Shown: one piece after another, positions 28,772 through 38,591 of the stretch
Position numbering within the stretch: position 1 is the first letter of the stretch
Layout: every line of letters begins with the position of its first letter
Assembly: GCF_001552175.1 (NCBI RefSeq)
Contig: NZ_BCQR01000047.1
Coordinates: forward strand, 1-64,000
Origin: Actinomadura kijaniata NBRC 14229
GTDB taxonomy: Bacteria > Actinomycetota > Actinomycetes > Streptosporangiales > Streptosporangiaceae
DNA: 64,000 bases
Direction of reading: 5' to 3'
The notes under the pieces: generated by a model
The model's input: only the letters and a program-made list of their open reading frames with translations
Databases searched by the model: none
What the model was told of the DNA's origin: nothing
Made by a program: the position numbers and the translations under genes

Positions 28772-28803
28772 CGCGGCACCCGTCCCAGGGGACGGGTGCC
28801 GCG
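28772..28803 (+). terminator. Hairpin terminator after the GH13 gene
   Basis: Arms CGCGGCACCCGTC/GACGGGTGCCGCG (13 bp, extended by CC/GG inside) begin 18 bp after the stop. No T-run. Confidence 0.6.
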
Positions 28804-28843
28804 CACCGTTCCAACCGAAACCACCGGTGTCCGGAACCGGGGG

Positions 28844-28866
28844 GTGTGGGGGTCGCCCCCCCACAC
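28844..28866 (-). terminator. Hairpin after the S37 peptidase gene
   Basis: GTGTGGGGG pairs with CCCCC(CC)ACAC, 8 bp beyond the stop of the peptidase read on the minus strand; with the neighbouring hairpin at 28772 it insulates two convergent genes. Confidence 0.55.
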
Positions 28867-28874
28867 GGGACTGC

Positions 28875-30281
28875 TTACAGCGGGGGGCGACGGCCTTCCA
28901 GCTTCAGGGGGTCGTCGGCCTGGTTCAGGACCGAGGCGGAACGGACGCCCGGCTGGACGGCCGCCCAGCGCAGCAGGTCCGCGGTGGCCTTGGCGCGCTG
29001 CGCGTCCGGCAGCGTGCCGATCAGGCGGCCGCTGTGGTTCTGGCCCGGGGAGGTGTAGACGTAGGAGTCACGGCTGCCCCGGCCCAGCCGGAACGGCTCG
29101 GCCTTCCACGGGTCGTTGCCGCCGTAGACGAACATCAGCTGGCGGCCGTGGTTGCGGACCCAGGAGTCGATGTCGCGCATCGCCTTGCCGCCGTCCCAGC
29201 GCACCTTGATCGAGCGCGGCAGGTAGGCGCGGGCGTTGTTGTAGGTGTGCTCGTACCGCAGGTAGGGGCGCAGGTGCTTGAACTTGGGGTTCGGAGCGCC
29301 GAGCTGGTAGCCCGCCTGGTAGTAGTACGGCAGGTACGGGTCCAGGCCCTGGTCGGTGTAGAACGACAGGCCCGCGATGGCGTCGAGGCTCTTGTAGAGG
29401 GTGTCGTCGTCGGCCTTGGGCGACGGCACGATCTTGCAGTCGGACTGCAGGTGGTACTGCCAGAAGCCCCACTCGTAGTCCATGACCGAGTTCTCGAACG
29501 CCCGGTCCATGGTCCGCAGGTACTTGAACGTCCAGCCGTTCTTGGCGGCGTCGGCCTTGAAGCGCTTCAGCATCGCCGGGCGGCGCTTGAGGAGCTCGCG
29601 GGCCACGCTCTTGAGCTGGGCGCGACACTGCGGGTCGGTGCCGACGGTGGCGAAGAAGCGGTCGTAGGCGCTGTCCTCGCGGTCGTTGACGTTGTTGGGG
29701 GCCACGTAGGCGACGGTGCCGTCCACGTCGCGCGGGTAGAAGCGCTTGTGGTAGACGGCGGTCATGCCGCCCTTGCTCGCACCGGTGGAGATCCACTTCT
29801 TGCCGTAGATCTTCTTGAGCCGCGTGATCAGGCGGTGCTCGTCGGTGGCGGCCTGCCAGATGGTGTCCTTGGTCCAGTCGGTGGGGACCGGGCGGGACGG
29901 GGTGAAGTAGCGGTACTCGACCGAGACCTGGTTGGCGTCCAGCAGCGTGGTCGGCTCGGACCGGAACATCACCTCGGGGGTGTGGTAGCCGCTGGTGTAG
30001 AGCACCATCGGCTTGCCCGCGTCCTTGTGCTGGAGCATGACCCGCTGCTCGAACCACTGGCCCTTGGGCTTGCGGTGGTCCACCGGCTGCTTGTAGGTCA
30101 GCCAGAACCAGCGGTAGCCGGGAAGGGTGGAGGGTTTCTCCTCCACCTTCATTCCGGGGATCGCCTTGAGCTGGGCCGTGATGTCGGCCGGAGCCGCCTG
30201 GGCGGGAACGGCGGTGAGGGCACCGCCCGCCAGCCCGGCGGCCAGCAGCAGGGCGGCCGTTCCTTGTGAGAAGCGCGGCAT
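28875..30281 (-). CDS. Secreted S37-family peptidase (PS-10 / tripeptidyl aminopeptidase type)
   Basis: 468 residues. Signal peptide: MPRF, a hydrophobic stretch (AALLLAAGLAGGALTAV) and probable cleavage after AQA. The mature enzyme matches the S37 group of Streptomyces: YRWFWLTYKQPVDH, SVEYRYFTPSRPVP, the nucleophile elbow STGASKGGMTAVYHKR (Ser169), and VYGGNDPWKAEPF, with a late His in PGQNHSGR. Family members release tri- or oligopeptides from protein N-termini outside the cell. ATG start at 30281; divergent from the gene at 30447. Confidence 0.9.
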   Translation of the reverse strand: MPRFSQGTAALLLAAGLAGGALTAVPAQAAPADITAQLKAIPGMKVEEKPSTLPGYRWFWLTYKQPVDHRKPKGQWFEQRVMLQHKDAGKPMVLYTSGYHTPEVMFRSEPTTLLDANQVSVEYRYFTPSRPVPTDWTKDTIWQAATDEHRLITRLKKIYGKKWISTGASKGGMTAVYHKRFYPRDVDGTVAYVAPNNVNDREDSAYDRFFATVGTDPQCRAQLKSVARELLKRRPAMLKRFKADAAKNGWTFKYLRTMDRAFENSVMDYEWGFWQYHLQSDCKIVPSPKADDDTLYKSLDAIAGLSFYTDQGLDPYLPYYYQAGYQLGAPNPKFKHLRPYLRYEHTYNNARAYLPRSIKVRWDGGKAMRDIDSWVRNHGRQLMFVYGGNDPWKAEPFRLGRGSRDSYVYTSPGQNHSGRLIGTLPDAQRAKATADLLRWAAVQPGVRSASVLNQADDPLKLEGRRPPL

Positions 30282-30390
30282 GGCGCCCCTTTCACGTGGG
30301 GAGATCGTGAATCAGCAGGGGCACCATAAAGGGAAAATCGTGGCTAAAACGGATTCATGTCGCGCTTGTTATGCACCCGTGACGGCCCGG

Positions 30391-30420
30391 TTGTCAGCCT
30401 TCCGTGACCAGGCGTAGCGT
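30391..30420 (+). promoter_or_regulatory. Candidate promoter of the 30447 gene
   Basis: TTGTCA (30391-30396) and TAGCGT (30415-30420) are separated by 18 bp, close to the actinobacterial housekeeping sigma pattern, and end 26 bp before the ATG. Confidence 0.4.
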
Positions 30421-30446
30421 CGAGAGGACACGCGAAGGGGGGCGTG

Positions 30447-31055
30447 ATGTTCGTTCAGATCATTCAGGGCCGGATCACCGACGCGGCGGCGCTGCGCGCC
30501 GCGATCGACCGCTGGGTCGCCGAGCTGGCCCCGGGCGCGCCCGGCTGGCTCGGCGCGACCGTCGGGGTCACCGAGGACGGGTCGCTGTTCAACCTCGCCC
30601 GGTTCGCCACTCCGGAGGACGCCCGCCGCAACAGCGACCGTCCCGAGCAGGGCCGCTGGTGGGAGGAGGTCTCCCGGCTGTTCGACGGTGAGCCGGTCTT
30701 CCACGACTGCGAGCGCGCCGAGACATGGCTGGACGGCGGGTCCGACGGGGCCGGGTTCGTCCAGGTGATCCAGAGCCGGGTCCGCGACTTCGACGGGCTG
30801 GTCGCCCGCATGCGGGAGCAGGCCGTCCCGCAACTACGCGCGCTGAGGCCGGACGTGATCGGCGGGCTGATGTGCCCGCACGGCGACGGCGGCCTGACCG
30901 AGGTCGTCTACTTCGCCTCCGAGAAGGAGGCCCGCGAGGGCGAGGGCCGGACACCGCCGCCGGAGGCGCAGGCGGAGATCGAGGCGCTGACGCGCTTCTA
31001 CGAGGGCGACCTCACCTACCTCGATCTGCGCGACCCCTGGCTGTACTCGCCCTGA
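30447..31055 (+). CDS. Tandem dimeric alpha/beta-barrel protein
   Basis: About 202 residues built from two related halves: FVQIIQGRITDAAALRAAID near the start and FVQVIQSRVRDFDGLVARMR in the middle, each followed by a sheet and helix. This is the antibiotic-biosynthesis-monooxygenase/ferredoxin-like fold duplicated within one chain. No catalytic residues can be claimed; members range from monooxygenases to binding proteins. The ATG at 30447 follows AAGGGGGG; a GTG one codon earlier is possible. Confidence 0.75.
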   Translation: MFVQIIQGRITDAAALRAAIDRWVAELAPGAPGWLGATVGVTEDGSLFNLARFATPEDARRNSDRPEQGRWWEEVSRLFDGEPVFHDCERAETWLDGGSDGAGFVQVIQSRVRDFDGLVARMREQAVPQLRALRPDVIGGLMCPHGDGGLTEVVYFASEKEAREGEGRTPPPEAQAEIEALTRFYEGDLTYLDLRDPWLYSP

Positions 31056-31058
31056 GCG

Positions 31059-31496
31059 TCAGTCCGCCGGGGGCAGGTAGCGGCCGATGAACTCCCGTTC
31101 GTAGGGAGTGAACCGGCGCAGCCGGTTGCCCTCCACGTCGAACGCCACGATCGTCGAGGTCGCCTCCGCGTAGACGTGGTCGTCGTCGCACACGCGGTAG
31201 GCCAGCCTGCACGAGGCCGCGCGGGCCTCGGTCACCCACGTCTCCACCCGGATCGGCCACACGGTCGGCAGCAGCGGCGTCCGGTAGTCGATCTCGTGCC
31301 GCGAGATCACCATCCCGCGCACCGGCTCCTCGCCCTTGCGCACCGGGTCGCCGTGGAACATCTCCAGCCGGGCGTCCTCCAGGTAGCCGAGGAACTTCAC
31401 GTTGTTCACGTGCCCCTGGGAGTCGATGTCACCGAACCGGATCTTGAACTCGTACACGTGCCGGAACTCGGCCGGGGGCACCTCGCTGCGCTGCAT
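31059..31496 (-). CDS. Acyl-CoA thioesterase, hotdog fold (4HBT type)
   Basis: 145 residues. The 4-hydroxybenzoyl-CoA-thioesterase signature FGDIDSQGHVNNVKFLGYLEDAR is visible (about residues 21-43), with the catalytic Asp in GDIDSQGHV. HEIDYRTPLLPT and AFDVEGNRLRRFTPYER complete the fold. Such enzymes hydrolyse acyl-CoA esters in fatty-acid or polyketide metabolism; substrate not predictable. ATG at 31496. Upstream of ettA's end on the same strand order but separated by a strong hairpin. Confidence 0.9.
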   Translation of the reverse strand: MQRSEVPPAEFRHVYEFKIRFGDIDSQGHVNNVKFLGYLEDARLEMFHGDPVRKGEEPVRGMVISRHEIDYRTPLLPTVWPIRVETWVTEARAASCRLAYRVCDDDHVYAEATSTIVAFDVEGNRLRRFTPYEREFIGRYLPPAD

Positions 31497-31564
31497 GTCC
31501 TCGCCTGGGGGGTCGGTGGAGTCGCTCCTGGTCGGGCCCGATGCTACCCGGCGGCGAACGCGGC

Positions 31565-31597
31565 GGAGCGCCGCACCCGGCGTGGGTGCGGCGCTCC
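31565..31597 (-). terminator. Terminator after ettA
   Basis: Perfect 14-bp stem GGAGCGCCGCACCC/GGGTGCGGCGCTCC with a 5-nt loop, 26 bp beyond the ettA stop. No T-run. Confidence 0.65.
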
Positions 31598-31622
31598 GGC
31601 CGTGCGTTCCGTCCCGCGGTGA

Positions 31623-33287
<1,665 letters not shown>

Positions 33288-33409
33288 GGTTCCCAAGCCT
33301 AGAGGGTTTTCAACACCGTTCGTTGCAACGTCGTCAGGCCCGCCGGCATTCCGGCGGGCGCGGGGCGGACGGGCCGGTGGGGCGGGCCGCTGAGGGCGGA
33401 GACCCGCGA

Positions 33410-34699
33410 TCAGCCCTCGGGTTCCCTGGAACCGTCGACCGCCGGGAGGCAGACGCGGTCGCGGCCGGACTGCTTGGCCCGGTACAGCGCCAGGTCGGCC
33501 GCCGCCAGCAGCTCGATCAGGTCCTCGCCGTGCATCCGGAACAGCGAGACCCCGACGGAGATCGTCACGGTGACGGTGCCGTCGTCGGTGGGGACGGCCA
33601 GGCGGCGGACGCGGCCGCGCAGGCGTTCGGCGACCCGGCACGCCTCGACGGTGTCGGCGCCGGGCAGCAGCACCACGAACTCCTCGCCGCCGAAGCGGCC
33701 CACCACGTCGTAGTCGCGCAGCTGGCCGCACAGGGTGCTGGCGACGCCGACCAGGACCTGGTCGCCGACCAGGTGGCCGTGGGTGTCGTTGACCTTCTTG
33801 AAGTGGTCGATGTCGATCAGCAGCAGGGCCAGCGGGTCGTGGGTGCGCACCGAGCGGGACAGCTCGGTGTCGGCCTCGCGCTGCCAGGCGGCGGCGTTCA
33901 GCAGGCCGGTCTTGGCGTCGGTACGGGCGGCGGCCTGGAGCTGCTGGTGCATCAGGCTGCGTTGCAGCAGCATCACCGGGGGCAGCGCCAGCAGCAGCAT
34001 GCCCAGTGACAGGGTGCTGGTGACGGCCACCAGGACCCCGACGCACAGCTCGACCACGTCCAGCAGCAGGCTCTCGCGGTTCCACAGGACGTCGCGCCAG
34101 CGGCTCTCGGGCTCGGCGGCGTGCGCGGCGACGGCCACCAGCAGCGTGTTGACCACCGCGAACAGCGCGGCGCAGCCGATCGCCACGGGGATGCCGGGGT
34201 AGCCCTGGACCACCCAGTCGGGGGTGCCGGCCAGCGGCGCGGGCACCGCCCGGTGGAACACCACCGACGCCGCCGCCCCGGCCAGGCCCAGCGCCGAGGT
34301 CACCAGGATCCGCCGGTGCGGCAGCGTGCGGCGCACCCGGAACTGGAGCAGGATCTGCAACGGGATCGGCGTCAGCAGCGCGTACAGCGGGGGCAGCAGC
34401 AGCGCGGCGGGCAGCCACCACGCCGACAGCAGGTCGCGTGCCACCCCGGCGGGCATGCCGAGCCGGCGTGTCGCCTCGATGCAGACCGCGCCGCACGCCA
34501 ACAGCGCGACAAACGTCAGTAGATCTTCCGGCCGGAACGCGGTGCCGAGCAGGGCGACGACGGTCAGCACCAGGTGCAGGCCGACGACGGCGGGCACGTA
34601 CACGGCCAGGAAGGGCGGGCGGCCCGCAACCGCCCCCCGGCCGGGCTTCGGGGCCAGCTCACCGCCACGATCCTCGGCGGACGACTGCACTGCCGTCAT
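33410..34699 (-). CDS. Membrane-bound diguanylate cyclase (GGDEF)
   Basis: 429 residues. The N-terminal half has about seven hydrophobic segments (for example LALALPPV-type and FVALLACGAVC stretches), a MASE-like sensor; the C-terminal half is a complete GGDEF domain: TDAKTGLLN, LLLIDIDHFKKVNDTHGH, and the active site FGGEEFVVLLP. RDYD five residues before GGEEF matches the RxxD inhibitory site, so product feedback is expected. It makes cyclic di-GMP, which in streptomycetes controls development through BldD. GTG/ATG context starts MTAVQSSAEDRGG. The promoter carries overlapping dyads (34717-34746). Confidence 0.92.
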   Translation of the reverse strand: MTAVQSSAEDRGGELAPKPGRGAVAGRPPFLAVYVPAVVGLHLVLTVVALLGTAFRPEDLLTFVALLACGAVCIEATRRLGMPAGVARDLLSAWWLPAALLLPPLYALLTPIPLQILLQFRVRRTLPHRRILVTSALGLAGAAASVVFHRAVPAPLAGTPDWVVQGYPGIPVAIGCAALFAVVNTLLVAVAAHAAEPESRWRDVLWNRESLLLDVVELCVGVLVAVTSTLSLGMLLLALPPVMLLQRSLMHQQLQAAARTDAKTGLLNAAAWQREADTELSRSVRTHDPLALLLIDIDHFKKVNDTHGHLVGDQVLVGVASTLCGQLRDYDVVGRFGGEEFVVLLPGADTVEACRVAERLRGRVRRLAVPTDDGTVTVTISVGVSLFRMHGEDLIELLAAADLALYRAKQSGRDRVCLPAVDGSREPEG

Positions 34700-34716
34700 C
34701 CTTCCCCCCTACGGCT

Positions 34717-34746
34717 CACGTTGTGTAACACGATAGTTGCAACGTG
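34717..34746 (-). promoter_or_regulatory. Dyad-symmetry element upstream of the diguanylate cyclase
   Basis: CACGTTG and CAACGTG form 7-bp arms 16 bp apart; inside lies the smaller palindrome GTGTAACAC (34723-34731). It sits 18-47 bp upstream of the start and is a reasonable operator. No regulator is assigned; it does not match a BldD box by eye. Confidence 0.35.
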
Positions 34747-34992
34747 TGCGGAACGCGTTGGAAAACGGTACCTTCGATTACGCGGGCGGCCGGACGGCCG
34801 CCCGTCGCGGGGCCCGCGGGAGGCCGCGGCCCGCGACGCTTCCGGAGGGGGAGAGATCATGGGCGTTTCCTGGATCTGATCGGAAAGCGGCCGCAACCCC
34901 GACGGCACGGAGTGTCGGCCCGCCTCCGTCCCGTCCTCCGAGGATCCCGCACCCGGCGATCCGACACGCGAGGTTCGCGCGCATCGGGCGGA

Positions 34993-35598
34993 TCAGGATC
35001 GCGAGGGTCGCTCCATCACCCTGATGGACGGCGCCGAGCCCTCCCGGTCAAGGGTCTCCGCCCGTTCCCCGATCTCCGCGAGCCGCGCGGTGATCTCGTC
35101 CCGCAGGGCGTCCAGCTGCCCGCACATCTCGGCGCGCAGCGACTCGGCGGCGTCGCCGACCTGGCCGCGCAGCCACTCCGACGAGGACTGGATCTGCTCG
35201 CGGTGGGCCTGGGCGTTGACGCCGATCTGCTCCCGCAGCACCTCGGTGGCGCCCTGGACGTGCCCTCGCAGCGCCGCCACGTCCGCCTGCACCTGCCCGC
35301 GCAACCGGTCCACATGCCCCTGCGTCTCCCTGCGCTGCCCCTCGGCCTCGGCCTGCATCTCCCGGCGCAACCCGTCGGTGCTGGCGTTCAGCTCGGCCCG
35401 CAGCCCGCCGAGCCCGGCCCTCATCTCGGCCCGCAGCCCCTCGCAGGCGGCGCCCGTCCCGGCGCGCAGCCCCTCCACCGAGGCGGCCGTCTCCCCGCGC
35501 AGTCCCGCCACCTCCGCCTTGATCATCCGAACGGCGAAGGTCACGGTCACGAGGATCGCGGCCGAGAAGAGCGTGATGGTAACCCAGCCTTGATTCAT
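34993..35598 (-). CDS. Membrane-anchored coiled-coil protein of repeated 11-residue units
   Basis: About 201 residues. One N-terminal membrane helix (WVTITLFSAAILVTVTFAV), then a long helical region made of repeats such as GLRAEMRAGLGGLRAELNAS, GLRREMQAEAEG, QRRETQGHVDRLRGQVQADV, rich in Glu/Arg/Ala/Leu and free of Pro until the tail. This resembles DUF1640- or apolipoprotein-like coiled coils; a scaffold or membrane-tether role is likely, with no enzymatic motif. ATG at 35598 places the membrane helix at the N-terminus; longer starts exist in the same frame. Confidence 0.7.
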   Translation of the reverse strand: MNQGWVTITLFSAAILVTVTFAVRMIKAEVAGLRGETAASVEGLRAGTGAACEGLRAEMRAGLGGLRAELNASTDGLRREMQAEAEGQRRETQGHVDRLRGQVQADVAALRGHVQGATEVLREQIGVNAQAHREQIQSSSEWLRGQVGDAAESLRAEMCGQLDALRDEITARLAEIGERAETLDREGSAPSIRVMERPSRS

Positions 35599-36357
35599 AA
35601 TTACCGAGCGTACATCAACTTTTACTCTCCGCATAGTCGGTCGGGAAGCGACGTCCCCCTTCCCCCTGTCGCGTTCACCCCTTGAGCCCGGAACTCCAGG
35701 ACTTCCACCCATTCCCAGCAAACGCCGCGACCACACAGCAAGTCCCCGATCCCTATCGCTCCCCATCGGGCGACGCCCGCAAGCCCCTCAAGGTCCGCCG
35801 GCCGACCAGGCGACGCCGTCCACCGCCAGCCACGGCTGGCCGACCACGGTCGCCGGGGTCATCGCGGTGAACGCCTGGATCTCGCGGTGCAGGCGGGACT
35901 GGCCGGAACGAACAGCTATCCGCGCACCTGGGCGAGGTCAAGCCGACCCAGCTAACCCCGGCCTCCGGGGCGGGTGCGGCCCTCGGAGGGCCCACCACGC
36001 CCGTTTCCGACCCCGTTGGCGCAGGCGAGCCGCCAGACGGACCAGGGCGGCAGGACCTTGGCGTCCGTCACTCCACCACCGCGGCCCCGGAACGGACGGC
36101 TATCCGCGCACCCGAGCGGGTGCGGCTCTGCCGGAGGGCCCGCCACGTCCGCTTCCCTGCCCGTTGGTGCGGGTGAGCCGTCAGGTGGGCTAGGCGGCGG
36201 GGCCTTAGCGTTCGCTGGTCCGCCGCCTTGGCACCGGAGCGGACGGTTCTCACGCACCTGAGCAGGATTGTCGGCCCGGTCGGAGGGTCTGCCTTGTCCG
36301 CTTTCCGGTCCGTTGGCTCGGGCGGGTCGGGGCGGCTCTGCGTGCAGCCGGGTGGGG
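35599..36357. other. Gene-free region with a divergent tandem repeat
   Basis: 759 bp between the coiled-coil gene and the ssb stop. Open frames exist in several phases, but none has a convincing start or family. From 35903 to about 36335 the DNA consists of three diverged copies of one unit (see the repeat entry). To the left of it nothing specific is visible apart from a lower-GC stretch at 35590-35640 that may be the coiled-coil gene promoter. Confidence 0.5.
35903..36335. repeat. Three-copy degenerate long tandem repeat
   Basis: Copies begin at 35903, 36087 and 36234 with CCGGAACGAACAGCTATCC, CCGGAACGGACGGCTATCC and CCGGAGCGGACGGTTCTCA, followed in each by shared blocks (CGGAGGG, a CCACGYCCG-like block, CCCGTTGG or TCCGTTGG, then GGGTGAG-like). 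Spacings are 184 and 147 bp. No translation frame explains all three; indels break any common frame. Confidence 0.6.
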
Positions 36358-36789
36358 TCAGGTCGTGGTGGTCTCCTCTGGGGTCACGGGAGCGGGTTCT
36401 TGGGGCTTGTGGGGGTCGGGGGCGGCCTGGTGGGGCGGGTGGAACGTCGCCGCTCCCCGGCTCAGGTCGTGGCCCACCGTCAGGGCCTCCACCTCGGCGG
36501 AGAAGCGCCACTGGCCGTCGCGTTCGTACTGGCGGATGCGCAGGCGGCCGGTCACCACGACCGGATGGCCCCGGCGGAACCGGGAGGCGCGGACGTTGTC
36601 GGCCAGGGTCCGCCAGCAGTTGACCGTCAGGAACAGGGACGGCTCGTCGTGCCACTGGGCCGTGCGGCGGTCGTAGCGGCGGGGCGTGCAGCCGATCCGT
36701 AACGCCAGGTACGGCGTGCCCGAGGCGGTCGTGCCGTGGCGGGGGTCGTCGGCCACCCAGCCGGTGACGGTGATCAGGGCCTCGTTCAC
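36358..36789 (-). CDS. ssb: Single-stranded DNA-binding protein (SsbB-like, no acidic tip)
   Basis: 143 residues with an OB fold: NEALITVTGWVADDPRHGTT, YLALRIGCTPRRYDR, SLFLTVNCWRTLADNV, GHPVVVTGRLRIRQYERDGQ. The C-terminus is Pro/Thr-rich and ends in TTTT; it lacks the acidic DDDIPF tip that recruits replication partners. Streptomyces SsbB also lacks that tip and acts in chromosome segregation at sporulation, so this looks like the accessory SSB. GTG start with an excellent GGAGGA site. Downstream of two dynamin-like GTPases, with a hairpin in between. Confidence 0.9.
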   Translation of the reverse strand: MNEALITVTGWVADDPRHGTTASGTPYLALRIGCTPRRYDRRTAQWHDEPSLFLTVNCWRTLADNVRASRFRRGHPVVVTGRLRIRQYERDGQWRFSAEVEALTVGHDLSRGAATFHPPHQAAPDPHKPQEPAPVTPEETTTT

Positions 36790-36804
36790 GGGTCCTCCAC
36801 GGGT

Positions 36805-36837
36805 GATGCCGGGCCCGGAGTCTCCGGGCCCGGCATC
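36805..36837 (-). terminator. Perfect hairpin between the GTPase gene and ssb
   Basis: 15-bp perfect stem GATGCCGGGCCCGGA/TCCGGGCCCGGCATC with a 3-nt loop. It ends 15 bp before the ssb GTG, immediately upstream of its Shine-Dalgarno. It may terminate the upstream transcript, attenuate ssb, or protect a processed end. Confidence 0.55.
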
Positions 36838-36899
36838 CACGGTGAAGGACGGGAGGGCGGCGACGGAAGGGCCGTCCCCAGGTTGTGGACAACCTCCGG

Positions 36900-38591
36900 T
36901 CAGGCGCTGCGGACCGCGTCCACGTCGTTCCGGAACGCCGCGTACGCCGCCAGCTCGGCGGCCACCGGGCGCAGCACCTTCTCCTCGGCGACGCCGCCGA
37001 TGCGGTCGCGCATGTCGCGCTCCATCCGGTCGCCGTGCCGGGCCGACGACAGGGCGACCAGGTTGCGGCAGGCGGAGGAGGTGAGCCAGCCCATCCCCAG
37101 CGTGCAGACCACCAGGACCGCCACGTACGGGATCAGGCCCGCCTCGCCGAGCAGGCCGTCCATGTCGCCGAGGCCGAGCACCCCGTAGGCGATCAGCAGG
37201 CCGATCCACACCACGCCCAGCACGCTGGTCAGCGCCAGGAAGTACTGCCAGGTCTTCACCAGCCACCACCAGCGCGGCACCTGGTTGAACGCGGGCAGCG
37301 CGCCCTTCAGCGCCTCCCCCAGGTCCTCGGGCAGCTCGTGCGCGTGGGAACGGGCGGCGGCGCGGACCGCGCGGGCCCACGGCGCGGGCAGGCCGGCGGT
37401 GACGCCGTCGGTGGCGGCGGCCAGGGCCGCGTCCACGTCGCCCTGCTGCGCGCCGACGGGGCCGGTGAACGCCCCCCGCAGCTCCTCGCGCAGCTCCGAC
37501 AGCTTCATCCGGCGCAGCGGGTCGCGGCGCAGCCGGTCGGCCAGGGCCGCCGCCGGCCAGCCCACGAAGTCGGCGGCGCGCAGCTCGTAGGCGCTCTCCA
37601 TCGTCTCGGCGACGGCGGGCGCCCCGGCGGCGTGGGTGAGGTTCTGGATCAGCTCCTCGCGGTGCGCCTCGTCCACGCCCGCGGGCGGCTCGGCCGCGCC
37701 CCGGTACTCGGCGAACCGGTCGGCCACGCCCGTCACGTCGGTGGCCAGGCGTTCGTTGCGGGCGCGGCGGGCGGCGACGGTGTCCACCAGCACCTCGCGG
37801 AACCCGGCCACGCCGTCGGACGTCACCGCCGACGTCGTGATGATGTTGGGGTTGCGCAGGCCCTCGGCCTCCAGCAGGCGGCGCAGGTCGGCGACGCACT
37901 CGTCGACCTCGGCGGCCTCCAGGCGGTCGATCTGGTTCAGCACGATCAGCGTGACCGACGCGTACCGGGCGAACGGCACGATGTAGTTGCGGTGCAGCGC
38001 CGCGTCGGCGTACTTCTGCGGGTCCACCACCCACACCAGCAGGTCCGCGACGCCGATGAACCGGTCCACCTCGGCGCGGTGCATCGCCTGGATGGAGTCG
38101 TGGTCGGGCAGGTCCAGCAGCACCAGGCCCTGCAACGAGGAGTCCGAGCGGGCGACGTCCAGGGCGCTGGCGCGGGCGTAGCGGTGGCGTTTGTCCACGT
38201 CGAGCCAGTCGAGCAGCGGCCCGGCGCCGTCCAGGCCCCACACGCAGGCGTGCGCCTTGGAGGTCATCGGGCGGCGCAGGCCGGTGGGCGACAGCTCCAG
38301 CCCGCAGACGGCGTTGAACAGGGACGACTTGCCGCTGCCGGTGCCGCCCGCGAGCGCGACGACGGTGTGCTCGGCCGACAGCCGCAGGCGCTGCCCGGCC
38401 CGGTCCAGCAGGGCCTCGGCGTCGTCGAGGAGCCGCTGGTCGAGCCGTCCGGTCGCGGCCCGGACGACGCGGTCCAGGGCCGCGAGGCGGTCGGGCAGGC
38501 CGGGCGGCTCGGGCACCGGGGCGGGGACGGGCGCCACCGGGACGTCCGGGGCCGGGGGATTCGCGGGCGAATCGTTGACCTGGGTGGTCAT
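36900..38591 (-). CDS. Dynamin-like GTPase with two C-terminal membrane helices
   Basis: 563 residues. GTPase motifs: G1 GGTGSGKSS, G3 LLDLPDHDS, G4 LNQID. Two hydrophobic helices near the C-terminus (FLALTSVLGVVWIGLLIAYG and YVAVLVVCTLGMGWLTS) anchor it. The paired arrangement with the next gene (4-bp ATGA overlap) resembles the Streptomyces dynA/dynB pair, which stabilises FtsZ rings at sporulation septa; which member this corresponds to is inferred, with the membrane-spanning one closer to DynB. The N-terminus is Pro-rich. Confidence 0.85.
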   Translation of the reverse strand: MTTQVNDSPANPPAPDVPVAPVPAPVPEPPGLPDRLAALDRVVRAATGRLDQRLLDDAEALLDRAGQRLRLSAEHTVVALAGGTGSGKSSLFNAVCGLELSPTGLRRPMTSKAHACVWGLDGAGPLLDWLDVDKRHRYARASALDVARSDSSLQGLVLLDLPDHDSIQAMHRAEVDRFIGVADLLVWVVDPQKYADAALHRNYIVPFARYASVTLIVLNQIDRLEAAEVDECVADLRRLLEAEGLRNPNIITTSAVTSDGVAGFREVLVDTVAARRARNERLATDVTGVADRFAEYRGAAEPPAGVDEAHREELIQNLTHAAGAPAVAETMESAYELRAADFVGWPAAALADRLRRDPLRRMKLSELREELRGAFTGPVGAQQGDVDAALAAATDGVTAGLPAPWARAVRAAARSHAHELPEDLGEALKGALPAFNQVPRWWWLVKTWQYFLALTSVLGVVWIGLLIAYGVLGLGDMDGLLGEAGLIPYVAVLVVCTLGMGWLTSSACRNLVALSSARHGDRMERDMRDRIGGVAEEKVLRPVAAELAAYAAFRNDVDAVRSA

